From an uncultured Eubacteriales bacterium (GTDB lineage Bacteria; Bacillota; Clostridia; UMGS1840), in the NCBI GenBank assembly GCA_900555525.1, contig USLP01000071.1:1-6966 (forward strand): 6,966 nt of DNA. The letters run 5' to 3'. Positions 1 through 6,414 of the stretch are shown in pieces. The translations under genes and the position numbers were made by a program. Numbering within the stretch: the first letter of the stretch is position 1; every line of letters starts with the position of its first letter. The notes beneath the pieces were generated by a model, which made no database searches, had not been told where the DNA came from, and worked only from the letters and a program-made list of their open reading frames with translations.

Positions 1-207
1 GGCGGCGGAGCCGTTAAAGCTGTTATTACGGGAACCGGAAAGGTTGAAAGCCTTTTTATAGACGAATCGGCGGCGGAGGATACGGAAATGCTTTCCGACC
101 TTGTTATTGCCGCAATCAATGCCGCAATTGAAGAAAAGGATAAACAAAGAGACGCCGCAATAGGCGGACTTACGGGGTCTATGGGCAATTTAGGCGGATT
201 ATTTTAG
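1..207 (+). CDS. ybaB: YbaB/EbfC family nucleoid-associated protein (3' part)
   Basis: The C-terminal 68 residues of a YbaB/EbfC protein; the 5' end lies before the window. The family forms small dimers (about 100-115 residues) that bind DNA without strong sequence preference. The visible part has the family's hallmarks: a Gly-rich turn entering a beta strand (GGGAVKAVITGTGKVESLFID), the acidic EDTEMLSDLVIAAINAAIEEKD helix, and a Gly/Leu-rich end finishing in GGLF, which is typical of Bacillota members. It ends 14 nt before recR, and ybaB-recR is one of the most conserved bacterial gene pairs, usually behind dnaX, so dnaX is the expected upstream neighbour. Identity is firm from motif and context; nothing can be said about its start or promoter. 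Confidence 0.93.
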   Translation, partial: GGGAVKAVITGTGKVESLFIDESAAEDTEMLSDLVIAAINAAIEEKDKQRDAAIGGLTGSMGNLGGLF

Positions 208-221
208 AAAGGGAATATAAA

Positions 222-821
222 ATGTCGGATTTTTCGGAACCGCTCGATATATTGGCGGAGCAATTTAATACCCTGCCGGGGATAGGCAAAAAAACCGCAA
301 TGAGACTTGCGTATTTTGTGCTTACCCAGCCTTTGGAATATGCGCAGAATTTCAGCTCTGCCGTATTAAGAGCAAAAAATTCGGCAAAATATTGCAGAAT
401 ATGCCAGAATCTTTCGGGCGACGAGGTTTGCCCGATATGCAAAAACGAATCGAGAAATCATGATATAATCATGGTTGTGAAAAGTCCGAAGGACGTTATA
501 GCATTGGAAAAATCCCATGAATATAAGGGAGTTTACCATGTTCTTCACGGGGTTATTTCTCCCATGGACGGCGTTTCACCCTCCGACCTTAAAATAAGAG
601 AGCTTTTGGAAAGGGTTGGCGGAAAAGAAAATGCCGAAGTGGTTATGGCTTTAAGTCCCACTATTGAGGGGGACGCAACGGCAATGTACCTTGCGGGGAT
701 TTTAAAGCCGCTCGGCGTTAAGGTTACGAGAATAGCGCAGGGGCTTCCCATGGGGAGCGACCTTGAATATGCTGACGAAGCAACGCTTCTTACGGCATAT
801 AACGAGCGCCGTGAAATGTAG
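222..821 (+). CDS. recR: Recombination mediator protein RecR
   Basis: RecR acts with RecO (and RecF) to load RecA on gapped single-stranded DNA during recombinational repair. The 199-residue length is normal for the family. In order: a helix-hairpin-helix (LPGIGKKTAMRLA, about residues 18-30), a four-cysteine zinc finger (C58, C61, C70, C73), a Toprim domain (about 81-175) with YHVLHGVISPMDG and the acidic PTIEGDATAMY segment, and the C-terminal GLPMGSDLEYADE motif. The start is supported by an AAAGGGA ribosome site just upstream of the ATG. One unusual residue is K87 in IMVVKSPKD, where many relatives carry Glu or Gln. The gene sits 14 nt after ybaB and 35 nt before the DnaD gene, so it is probably cotranscribed with both. 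Identity is very secure. Confidence 0.97.
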   Translation: MSDFSEPLDILAEQFNTLPGIGKKTAMRLAYFVLTQPLEYAQNFSSAVLRAKNSAKYCRICQNLSGDEVCPICKNESRNHDIIMVVKSPKDVIALEKSHEYKGVYHVLHGVISPMDGVSPSDLKIRELLERVGGKENAEVVMALSPTIEGDATAMYLAGILKPLGVKVTRIAQGLPMGSDLEYADEATLLTAYNERREM

Positions 822-856
822 GAAAGTAGGCACACGGCGAAAGGAAAGGTTGTAAA

Positions 857-1810
857 ATGGCTGTACGTTTTAAAATTTCAAAGGGCAGAAAGAAGACTTT
901 TTTAAAGCTTCCGCTGTCATTTTTGGAGCATTTTCTCCCCATTGTAAACGGGGATTATCTGAAAATATATTTATACGGCTTGGAAGCGTGCCTTGAAAAA
1001 CGCTCGCTGCAAGACAGTGAGATTGCGTCCGCTTTGGGAGTTTTGCCTGCCGATGTCGGAAACGCATGGCGATTTTGGGAGGAAAAGGGCGTTGTCTTTC
1101 AGACGGCGGACGGCTCTGTGGAGTTTATAAATCCCGAAGAACTTGATTTTTCTGAGGGCGATATGACAGAAAAACAGCTTCCTGTCGCAAAAAACAATGA
1201 TTTTGACGAAATATTCAAAACTGCGCAGAAAGACCCTGCTTTCAGAAAAACAATTGTTGCGATAGAATCGGTTTATCCGAATCTTCTCACGCAGAACGAC
1301 GTCGCTTCTCTTTATGACATTGTGGTTTCGCAGGGCATTTCGGCGGATTTGTTCCTCATTACGGCGGCACATTGTTTTAAAATGAAGAAAAACCGTTTCA
1401 ATTATATAGCAAAGGTGCTGACCGAAACATATAAAAAAGGGTACACAACCCCCGAAACAATGGAACTTTACTATGCGTCGCTTTCGGAAGCAAACGAGGC
1501 GGTCGGCAGAGTTAAGAAAATACTTAAAATTTACGGCAGAGACCTTTCCGATAAGGAAAGAGAATATATAGACGCCTGGCTGAAAAGCGATAAAACCGAG
1601 GACGATATAAAAGAAGCGTTTGAAAAAACGGTTTTAAATACGGGAAAGCTTTCTTTTCCATATATGGATAAAATTTTATCGGCTGAAAAAGGGAACAACG
1701 TGCAAAGCCGTGCGTCATTAAAAACAGGACCGCTGAATAATTTCAATCAGGAAATGCCCGATTTTAAGAGTATAGAAGATATGCTTTGGGAAAGACAGAA
1801 TAAGCATTGA
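857..1810 (+). CDS. dnaD: DnaD-domain replication initiation protein
   Basis: A 317-residue DnaD/DnaB-type protein. In Bacillus subtilis such proteins remodel origin DNA and recruit the helicase loader and helicase during initiation and restart. The N-terminal part (about 15-95) looks like the DnaD winged-helix region, with a helix-turn-helix-like stretch SLQDSEIASALGVLPADVG at 50-68. Two tandem DnaD/DnaB C-terminal (DDBH2) units follow, about 115-193 and 214-276, each ending in the family's aromatic motif (FNYIAKVL at 181-188 and FPYMDKIL at 267-274). Two units plus a polar tail is a common clostridial form, whereas B. subtilis DnaD has one. The start has an AAGGAAAGG ribosome site 7-8 nt upstream. 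The adjoining helicase-loader gene supports the role. The symbol is by domain family; strict orthology with B. subtilis dnaD is not claimed. Confidence 0.9.
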   Translation: MAVRFKISKGRKKTFLKLPLSFLEHFLPIVNGDYLKIYLYGLEACLEKRSLQDSEIASALGVLPADVGNAWRFWEEKGVVFQTADGSVEFINPEELDFSEGDMTEKQLPVAKNNDFDEIFKTAQKDPAFRKTIVAIESVYPNLLTQNDVASLYDIVVSQGISADLFLITAAHCFKMKKNRFNYIAKVLTETYKKGYTTPETMELYYASLSEANEAVGRVKKILKIYGRDLSDKEREYIDAWLKSDKTEDDIKEAFEKTVLNTGKLSFPYMDKILSAEKGNNVQSRASLKTGPLNNFNQEMPDFKSIEDMLWERQNKH

Positions 1811-1836
1811 TTATTCCGAAGAAAGGAAATGATAGT

Positions 1837-2775
1837 ATGTCATATCCGAAAAGCGTTCTTAAAAGCGCAATGGAACGTCTTATAAAAAGAAGAGAACAAA
1901 ATAAAGAACTGACCGAGAAACGCCGTAAAGAAATATATATTAAATATCCCGAAATTGCTGAGCTTAACAAACGTATTTCCGAAACAATGCTCACGGTTTT
2001 TAAGGGAGCGTCGCCCGACAGCATAAAAAAAGAACTTTACAATATAGAAAATGAAAAGCGAAGCATTCTTATGAAAGCCGGCTTGGGTGAAAATGCTTTG
2101 GAGGAAATCCATACTTGCCCGATATGCTCGGACGAGGGTTTCTATAAAGGGGCTCCCTGCGTGTGCTACCTTAAGCTTATCAAGGAGGAGGCATATAAGC
2201 TTTCAAACCTTGAGATGCGAATAGAGAAAGAGAATTTTCAAACCTATGATGAAAGCTTGTTTTCCAATAAGGACGTTATGCTTAATCAGAAAGAGGACGC
2301 AAAAAGATACTGCGCTCTCGACAGTAAAATGCCGAAAAATCTGATTTTTACGGGCGGTACGGGAACAGGGAAAACTTTCTTGTCATCATGTATTGCCAAA
2401 GAATTTTTGGATAACGGATTTTCTGTTTTGTACCTTTCGGCTTCAAAGCTTGCAAGCGTGCTGGAGGATAGAAAATTCGGACGCGGAGACGCTGAATTTA
2501 ACGAAGAATACGTTAATTTTATACATGAATGCGACCTTCTCATAATAGATGATTTGGGGACGGAATATGCTTTCGGTTATTCCCAGTCTTTGATTTTCGA
2601 CATCTTGGAGGAAAGAACAATAAACGGCAAAAGAAACGTTTTGTCAACCAATCTTTCCTTGGGAGAACTGTCGGCGAAATATTCTCCGAGGTTTTATTCC
2701 CGTCTTATGCAGGATTATAAGATTATTCTGTTCAAGGGCGAGGACTTGAGAACCAAAGGGGTATATCAAAAATAA
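1837..2775 (+). CDS. dnaI: DnaI/DnaC-type AAA+ replicative helicase loader
   Basis: A 312-residue ATPase of the DnaC/DnaI family, which loads the hexameric replicative helicase onto DNA; length matches B. subtilis DnaI (about 311). The N-terminal half is charged and helical, likely helicase-binding, followed by a zinc-type cluster C94-x2-C97 and C108-x-C110. The AAA+ core shows Walker A GGTGTGKT (173-180), Walker B LLIIDDLG (234-241), a sensor 1-like STNLS (270-274) and an arginine-bearing RFYSRLM (285-291). The frame is open back to a TTG at 1807 that overlaps the dnaD stop. The ATG at 1837 is preferred because a GAAAGGAA ribosome site precedes it by about 8-9 nt and family members start near this point. 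It follows dnaD by 26 nt, the usual clostridial pairing of the two loading factors. Confidence 0.92.
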   Translation: MSYPKSVLKSAMERLIKRREQNKELTEKRRKEIYIKYPEIAELNKRISETMLTVFKGASPDSIKKELYNIENEKRSILMKAGLGENALEEIHTCPICSDEGFYKGAPCVCYLKLIKEEAYKLSNLEMRIEKENFQTYDESLFSNKDVMLNQKEDAKRYCALDSKMPKNLIFTGGTGTGKTFLSSCIAKEFLDNGFSVLYLSASKLASVLEDRKFGRGDAEFNEEYVNFIHECDLLIIDDLGTEYAFGYSQSLIFDILEERTINGKRNVLSTNLSLGELSAKYSPRFYSRLMQDYKIILFKGEDLRTKGVYQK

Positions 2776-2786
2776 TGTAAAAAAAT

Positions 2787-2815
2787 TATAATTATATAAA
2801 GCGTGTTTTACGCTT
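2787..2815 (+). promoter_or_regulatory. Candidate -10 element and 5'-end hairpin of the SLH gene
   Basis: TATAAT lies at 2787-2792, but no convincing -35 sits 16-19 nt upstream (the best is TATCAA at 2764). A start about 7 nt downstream would place the RNA 5' end at about 2799. That is exactly the first base of a perfect hairpin, AAGCGT (2799-2804) and ACGCTT (2810-2815) around a GTTTT loop, which directly abuts the Shine-Dalgarno. The hairpin is seen directly; the promoter call is inference. A 5'-terminal stem-loop would be expected to stabilise an abundant mRNA while leaving the ribosome site open. Confidence 0.5.
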
Positions 2816-2822
2816 AAGGAGG
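2816..2822 (+). promoter_or_regulatory. Perfect Shine-Dalgarno of the SLH gene
   Basis: AAGGAGG is a full anti-16S match, 6 nt before the ATG at 2829. It is the strongest ribosome site in the window, fixes the start of the SLH protein, and fits a highly translated surface protein. Confidence 0.9.
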
Positions 2823-2828
2823 AAAAGT

Positions 2829-5800
2829 ATGAAACTTTCAAAAAGAATTTTTGCTTTTGTCCTCATGATTTCAGTTATGCTTTCGATGACGATATGCGGT
2901 TCTGCCGCAACGTTTTCGGACGTGCCTGAAACACATGAAAGATATGAAGCAATCAACGAACTAGCAAACCTTGGAATCATCAACGGTTATACCGACGGAA
3001 CGTTTTTGCCTGACAAAGCCGTAACAAGAGCTGAAATGGCAAAATTAATTGCCGTTTTGTTTAATATAACCGAGGAAACATCGACGGCAAATCCGTTTTC
3101 CGATGTTGACAGCACTTGCTGGGCTCTCAACTACATAATTGCGGTTAAGAACCTCGGCATCATCAACGGTTATCCCGACGGAACGTTTTTACCCGATGCG
3201 GAAGTAACATATGAACAGGCTATCAAGATGATTGTCTGCGCATTGGGCTACGGTGTTCCCGCAGAGGGCTACACACAGCCCGGCGACTGGTCTTCCGGTT
3301 ACAGAACAATGGCAGGAAAACTCGGTCTCAGCAATAATGCCATAATGACAACAAACGCTCCCGCTCCGAGAGGAACTATCGCACAGCTTCTTTATAACGC
3401 TCTCGATATAGCTCCCGCAAAGGCGGTGCAGGGTTCAGACGGAAAAATTTCCTATGAGCAGGGCGATAAGCCTCTTAAAGAACAGAACGATTATAAAACA
3501 TTAAAGGCTGTTCAGATTGTTTGCACACCCGAAATTAATCTTTCCGGTACCGACGCGCTTATCAAAGACGGCTATGTAAGAATCCTTGATTCAAAGGGCA
3601 ACAAGTATGATATGTCGGTTGGCGGTAATACGGGTATATATGACCTTGTGGGTCGTTTTGTAAACGTTACTTACGAAGAAAAGAAAAAAGACTACACAAT
3701 TAAATCAATAAGCGATTTAACAGATGTTGACACTATTTCTCTTGACAAAATCAAGAATGTTACTTCGTCTTCAATCGAATACTACACAAATGACAAATAT
3801 GCTTCCACAAGCAAAATTAATTTCAAAACTCCTACCGTTATCTATAACGAAAGAGCGCTTTCTGACGCTTCGGACTTCGTAACGCTTTTGGAAAATGCTT
3901 CAAAGCTTAACGCAACGGAAGACAGCGCGCTTAACTTCTTCGGTACGGTTGAGGTTGCGAAATACAATGATAATGCGCTTATCAAAATTAAATCTTACAA
4001 ATCCTATTACATGGAAAGCGCTGTAAATACTTCAACGTTTGAAGTTAAGCTTGAAGGCAGAACAGCTCCTGTAATAATGAATGTAAAAGATACGGGAAAT
4101 TATGAAATAGTTAAAAAATCGAGCCTTTCCGATAAGGGCACGAACCCCACAACGCTTTCGATAGCTACAAAATCGATCGTTACAATAAGCGAATCTTATG
4201 ACGATTCAATCGGAAGCAAATATATCGAATATATGGTAAACAGCTCAAAAACAACGGGAACTCCTACGGAAAGCACAACTCCCAAGGGACCGTATGCGGG
4301 ACTTGTTACAATAGGCGGAAAATCGCTTTATGTTACAAACGAAGCCGCATTCTCACAGATGGCTGTAAATTCATCTTCACAGTACTACACAGACGCTTCG
4401 GGCAATATCGTTTATATTGCATCTACCTCCGACGGTACAAAACGTTTCGGATTTTATGTTGCATTCGTAAGCGGTGATGCAAAGGATACGGATTCCGCAA
4501 AATTCCGTTTCTACGATCCCGAAACATCTTCAACATTTGAAACAATCATAAGCGACCCCGACGATATAGATACTATCGTTAAGGACGCTAAAGATACCGG
4601 AAAGCTCCTTTGGATGAACATTTCGGGTTCAAAGGTTAAAAAAGGCAAGATTAAATATGCCCAGGATGTAACAACATCTGACGATTCCACGCTTTTGGAA
4701 GACGTTACGTATGTAGATGCATTTAAGGACGGCGGTAAAGCTTATAAATCGTCTTCAAACTACACACTTTCAAAATCGGGCGCGTCAAATCAGACAATAC
4801 CTGCTACAAACGGCGCTGCTCTTGCAAGACCCGACCTTACAAAATCTGAAATAACATACTCTAAAGTATCAATGACGGTAAGCTCTGCCGTTAAATACCC
4901 CAACCCCGAAGCTTACATTATCAAGAGAAGCGGTAAGACAAATACATTCCTGCTTATCGATCCTTTGAAACAGCTTCAGACATCTTCGCCCGTATACGTT
5001 GTTAAAGAAGTGGGCGGACAGACAAAAGTTGACGGTGTTGACGATACTGTAACGGGTATTTCGTACTACAACTTTAAGACAGGCGCTGAAAGCACAAAAA
5101 ATCTCTTGATTCTTGAAAGCGTTGCGAAAGAGCTTAATCTTAAAGCGGGAGATGTGTTTACCTATTACAGCGACTGCGATACGGACGGTCTTGATATTGA
5201 CAAAATAGATAACGTATTTATTTTGTTAAGAGCTTCCGAGGTTGCCGCAAACAGAGGTGCAGCCGTTGCCGATAGACTTACAGACTGTGATGCAGACAGC
5301 GTTAAAGGCGGTAAGACAAACGGATTTAAGTTCTACTCTATGGGTACGGAAAACAATCTCGAAAACAGATATTACAACTACTCGCTCCAGATTCCGCTCT
5401 GGTATGACGCAGAAAACTCGAATAACCTTTACCTTGCAAGAACAGGCTTTACAAACAATTCAAACAGCGTTAATGTTTATACGGGTGCTGACACTTCAGC
5501 CTTGACAGCAAACCTTGGAACAATCTTTGATGAAGGAAGCACAAGCACATGGACGGGCGATAATATCGTAGCGGCTATGGGCGCTGATTCCACACAGAAG
5601 AGCATAACGAAATCCATGAAAGTATTCGTATATGATAAGAGTGCAAATGACGGCGAGCAATTCACTTATAAGAAGGATATATCGGCTGAAGATTTGGCAG
5701 TGATCCTTTCCGAAATTTCCACAATGGAAAACAATGCGGTAACAGGCGCTGACGGAATTGCTGACGCGGCAAAAAAATGCTCGCTCGTATTCACATACTT

Positions 5801-5846
5801 CCAGAACTATTCTTCAAACTTAACATCGCTTTATATTATAAAATAA
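2829..5846 (+). CDS. Secreted S-layer homology (SLH) domain protein
   Basis: A 1005-residue exported protein. Residues 1-27 form a Sec signal peptide (KLSKR, hydrophobic core, cleavage near GSAA|TF). SLH repeat 1 (about 29-79) and repeat 2 (about 90-142) are clear, sharing IINGYxDGTFLPD. A degenerate third repeat (about 146-194) ends in RGTIAQLLYNAL. SLH domains hold proteins non-covalently to secondary wall polymers, so the product should lie on the cell surface. The remaining 800 residues are Ser/Thr/Asp/Lys-rich, apparently beta-strand-rich, with a short linker TPTESTTPKG (478-487) and two DCDxD motifs (782-786, 819-823). I recognise no catalytic domain, sortase signal or lipobox. Perfect ribosome site, own terminator and codon choice richer in ACA and TTC than its neighbours suggest strong expression. 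It may be the main S-layer protein or another abundant wall protein; the sequence does not decide. Confidence 0.88.
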   Translation: MKLSKRIFAFVLMISVMLSMTICGSAATFSDVPETHERYEAINELANLGIINGYTDGTFLPDKAVTRAEMAKLIAVLFNITEETSTANPFSDVDSTCWALNYIIAVKNLGIINGYPDGTFLPDAEVTYEQAIKMIVCALGYGVPAEGYTQPGDWSSGYRTMAGKLGLSNNAIMTTNAPAPRGTIAQLLYNALDIAPAKAVQGSDGKISYEQGDKPLKEQNDYKTLKAVQIVCTPEINLSGTDALIKDGYVRILDSKGNKYDMSVGGNTGIYDLVGRFVNVTYEEKKKDYTIKSISDLTDVDTISLDKIKNVTSSSIEYYTNDKYASTSKINFKTPTVIYNERALSDASDFVTLLENASKLNATEDSALNFFGTVEVAKYNDNALIKIKSYKSYYMESAVNTSTFEVKLEGRTAPVIMNVKDTGNYEIVKKSSLSDKGTNPTTLSIATKSIVTISESYDDSIGSKYIEYMVNSSKTTGTPTESTTPKGPYAGLVTIGGKSLYVTNEAAFSQMAVNSSSQYYTDASGNIVYIASTSDGTKRFGFYVAFVSGDAKDTDSAKFRFYDPETSSTFETIISDPDDIDTIVKDAKDTGKLLWMNISGSKVKKGKIKYAQDVTTSDDSTLLEDVTYVDAFKDGGKAYKSSSNYTLSKSGASNQTIPATNGAALARPDLTKSEITYSKVSMTVSSAVKYPNPEAYIIKRSGKTNTFLLIDPLKQLQTSSPVYVVKEVGGQTKVDGVDDTVTGISYYNFKTGAESTKNLLILESVAKELNLKAGDVFTYYSDCDTDGLDIDKIDNVFILLRASEVAANRGAAVADRLTDCDADSVKGGKTNGFKFYSMGTENNLENRYYNYSLQIPLWYDAENSNNLYLARTGFTNNSNSVNVYTGADTSALTANLGTIFDEGSTSTWTGDNIVAAMGADSTQKSITKSMKVFVYDKSANDGEQFTYKKDISAEDLAVILSEISTMENNAVTGADGIADAAKKCSLVFTYFQNYSSNLTSLYIIK
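2976..3007 (+). repeat. SLH-internal direct repeat, copy 1
   Basis: A 32-bp stretch encoding IINGYTDGTF of SLH repeat 1. It matches copy 2 at 3159-3190 at 31 of 32 positions (ATACC here, ATCCC there), with an offset of 183 bp, exactly 61 codons. Confidence 0.85.
3159..3190 (+). repeat. SLH-internal direct repeat, copy 2
   Basis: The second copy, encoding IINGYPDGTF of SLH repeat 2. Flanking codons have diverged much more than this core, so it is a conserved domain core rather than a mobile repeat. Confidence 0.85.
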
Positions 5847-5862
5847 ACGTGTTACAGTCTTA

Positions 5863-5899
5863 CGCCCCGAATCACAAACGGTTCGGGGCGCTGTTTTTT
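5863..5899 (+). terminator. Rho-independent terminator after the SLH gene
   Basis: A perfect 9-bp GC-rich stem, CGCCCCGAA (5863-5871) with TTCGGGGCG (5882-5890), can be lengthened inward by a T-G and a C-G pair to leave an ACAAAC loop. Six T's follow at 5894-5899. It starts 17 nt after the SLH stop codon and should end that transcript efficiently. Confidence 0.93.
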
Positions 5900-5927
5900 G
5901 CACTTAAAAGAAAAAGCTCCATATAAT
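5898..5927 (+). promoter_or_regulatory. Sigma-A-like promoter for the small membrane protein
   Basis: TTGCAC at 5898-5903 and TATAAT at 5922-5927 are separated by 18 bp. The -10 is consensus; the -35 keeps TTG but is otherwise weak. The -35 begins inside the T-run of the preceding terminator. The expected RNA start, about 5934, lies downstream of the in-frame ATG at 5926 and so favours the ATG at 5947 as the gene start. Confidence 0.6.
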
Positions 5928-5946
5928 GAAGTATGGGGGTGAGAGC

Positions 5947-6297
5947 ATGGGGAACATACTTTTATACACGGCAATCGTCTTTTTTATAAGCTTCGGGATT
6001 ATATCCTTTATAAATTTCGTTACGGATTTTGTATATGAAACAAAATATTTAAAGGACAAAACCGTCTGCACGGTTGTCGGCATAAAAGACGATGAGGGAA
6101 CGGTTGAAAACATTGTTCGGGCAGTTCTTTTTAAGGAGGAAAAAAGCTGGTCGGGCGTATGCCGAAGAAAGGTTGTTTTTGTTTCCGAAAGCGAAGATAA
6201 AACGGCGTATAAAATACTTAAAAGACTGGAAAAATCCGACGGGAAAATAACAGTCTCAAAAAAGGCGGATTTGCTTAAAAATCTTGATTTTTTATAG
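5947..6297 (+). CDS. Small membrane-anchored protein, glycosyltransferase-like tail
   Basis: A 116-residue protein I cannot name. Residues about 3-28 form one hydrophobic helix (ILLYTAIVFFISFGIISFINFV). The remaining 85 or so residues are soluble and Lys/Glu-rich, probably cytoplasmic. The pattern CTVVGIKDDEGTVENIVRAVL (41-61), then RKVVFVSESEDKTAYKILKRL (74-94), resembles the first strand-helix-strand of family 2 glycosyltransferases (a strand ending in NxE, then VVDDGSxDxT), but without a DxD or the rest of the catalytic domain, so activity is unlikely. Similar short membrane proteins with a VVDxGSTDxT-like stretch occur in clostridia, from memory. An in-frame ATG at 5926 exists, but GGGGGTGA at 5935-5942 and the promoter position favour 5947. 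It is flanked by its own promoter and a terminator-like palindrome, so it is probably monocistronic. Confidence 0.72.
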   Translation: MGNILLYTAIVFFISFGIISFINFVTDFVYETKYLKDKTVCTVVGIKDDEGTVENIVRAVLFKEEKSWSGVCRRKVVFVSESEDKTAYKILKRLEKSDGKITVSKKADLLKNLDFL

Positions 6298-6316
6298 AAA
6301 AAATCCGTTAAAACAC

Positions 6317-6345
6317 TTTACATTTTTGAAAAAATATGGTATAAT
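6317..6345 (+). promoter_or_regulatory. Strong extended -10 promoter for remB-gyrB
   Basis: TTTACA (6317-6322), a 17-bp spacer, and TATAAT (6340-6345) preceded by TG at 6337-6338 (an extended -10). This is the best sigma-A promoter in the window. Expected RNA start is about 6352, giving an untranslated leader of about 63 nt before remB and excluding translation from the in-frame ATG at 6352. The -10 lies within the left arm of the inverted repeat at 6329-6386. Confidence 0.85.
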
Positions 6346-6386
6346 ATTTATGTGGGTATATGCCCATGTATTGTACCATATTTTTT
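6329..6386 (+). terminator. Terminator-like inverted repeat enclosing the remB promoter -10
   Basis: Arms of 18 nt, AAAAAATATGGTATAATA (6329-6346) and TATTGTACCATATTTTTT (6369-6386), pair throughout with one G-U wobble (6342 with 6373). Inside the 22-nt loop TGGG (6353-6356) can pair with CCCA (6363-6366). The right arm ends in six T's and the left begins with six A's, as in bidirectional intrinsic terminators of low-GC bacteria. It starts 31 nt after the stop of the upstream gene and is the only terminator candidate for it. The stem is AT-rich, so strength is uncertain. It could instead, or also, be an operator for a dimeric repressor. Confidence 0.6.
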
Positions 6387-6414
6387 ATTATTTAAAACAG
6401 TTGGGATTGAGCTT

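Noticed and set aside
459..473. CATGAT-ATA-ATCATG inverted repeat containing a TATAAT-like element within recR.
   Set aside because: It is fully coding (HDIIMV), has no matching -35, and no gene starts nearby.
545..835. Minus-strand open frames opposite recR, dnaD and dnaI.
   Set aside because: They lack ribosome sites and promoters, and are antisense shadows of strongly recognised proteins.
1807..1836. TTG start for the helicase loader overlapping the dnaD stop codon.
   Set aside because: The ATG at 1837 has a GAAAGGAA site at good spacing, and the extra ten residues are not typical of the family.
2787..2815. Hairpin between dnaI and the SLH gene as a terminator of the replication operon.
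   Set aside because: The 6-bp stem is followed by AAGGAGG rather than a T-run; on the minus strand the T-rich stretch lies too far from the stem.
2886..2905. Possible lipoprotein signal around C23 of the SLH protein.
   Set aside because: The residues before the cysteine are MTI, not a lipobox with G, A or S at -1; GSAA just after it fits signal peptidase I.
5242..5505. 87-codon open frame in another + frame within the SLH gene.
   Set aside because: No ribosome site, low-complexity Thr/Gln/Arg-rich product, and fully inside a well supported gene; it is a frame shadow.
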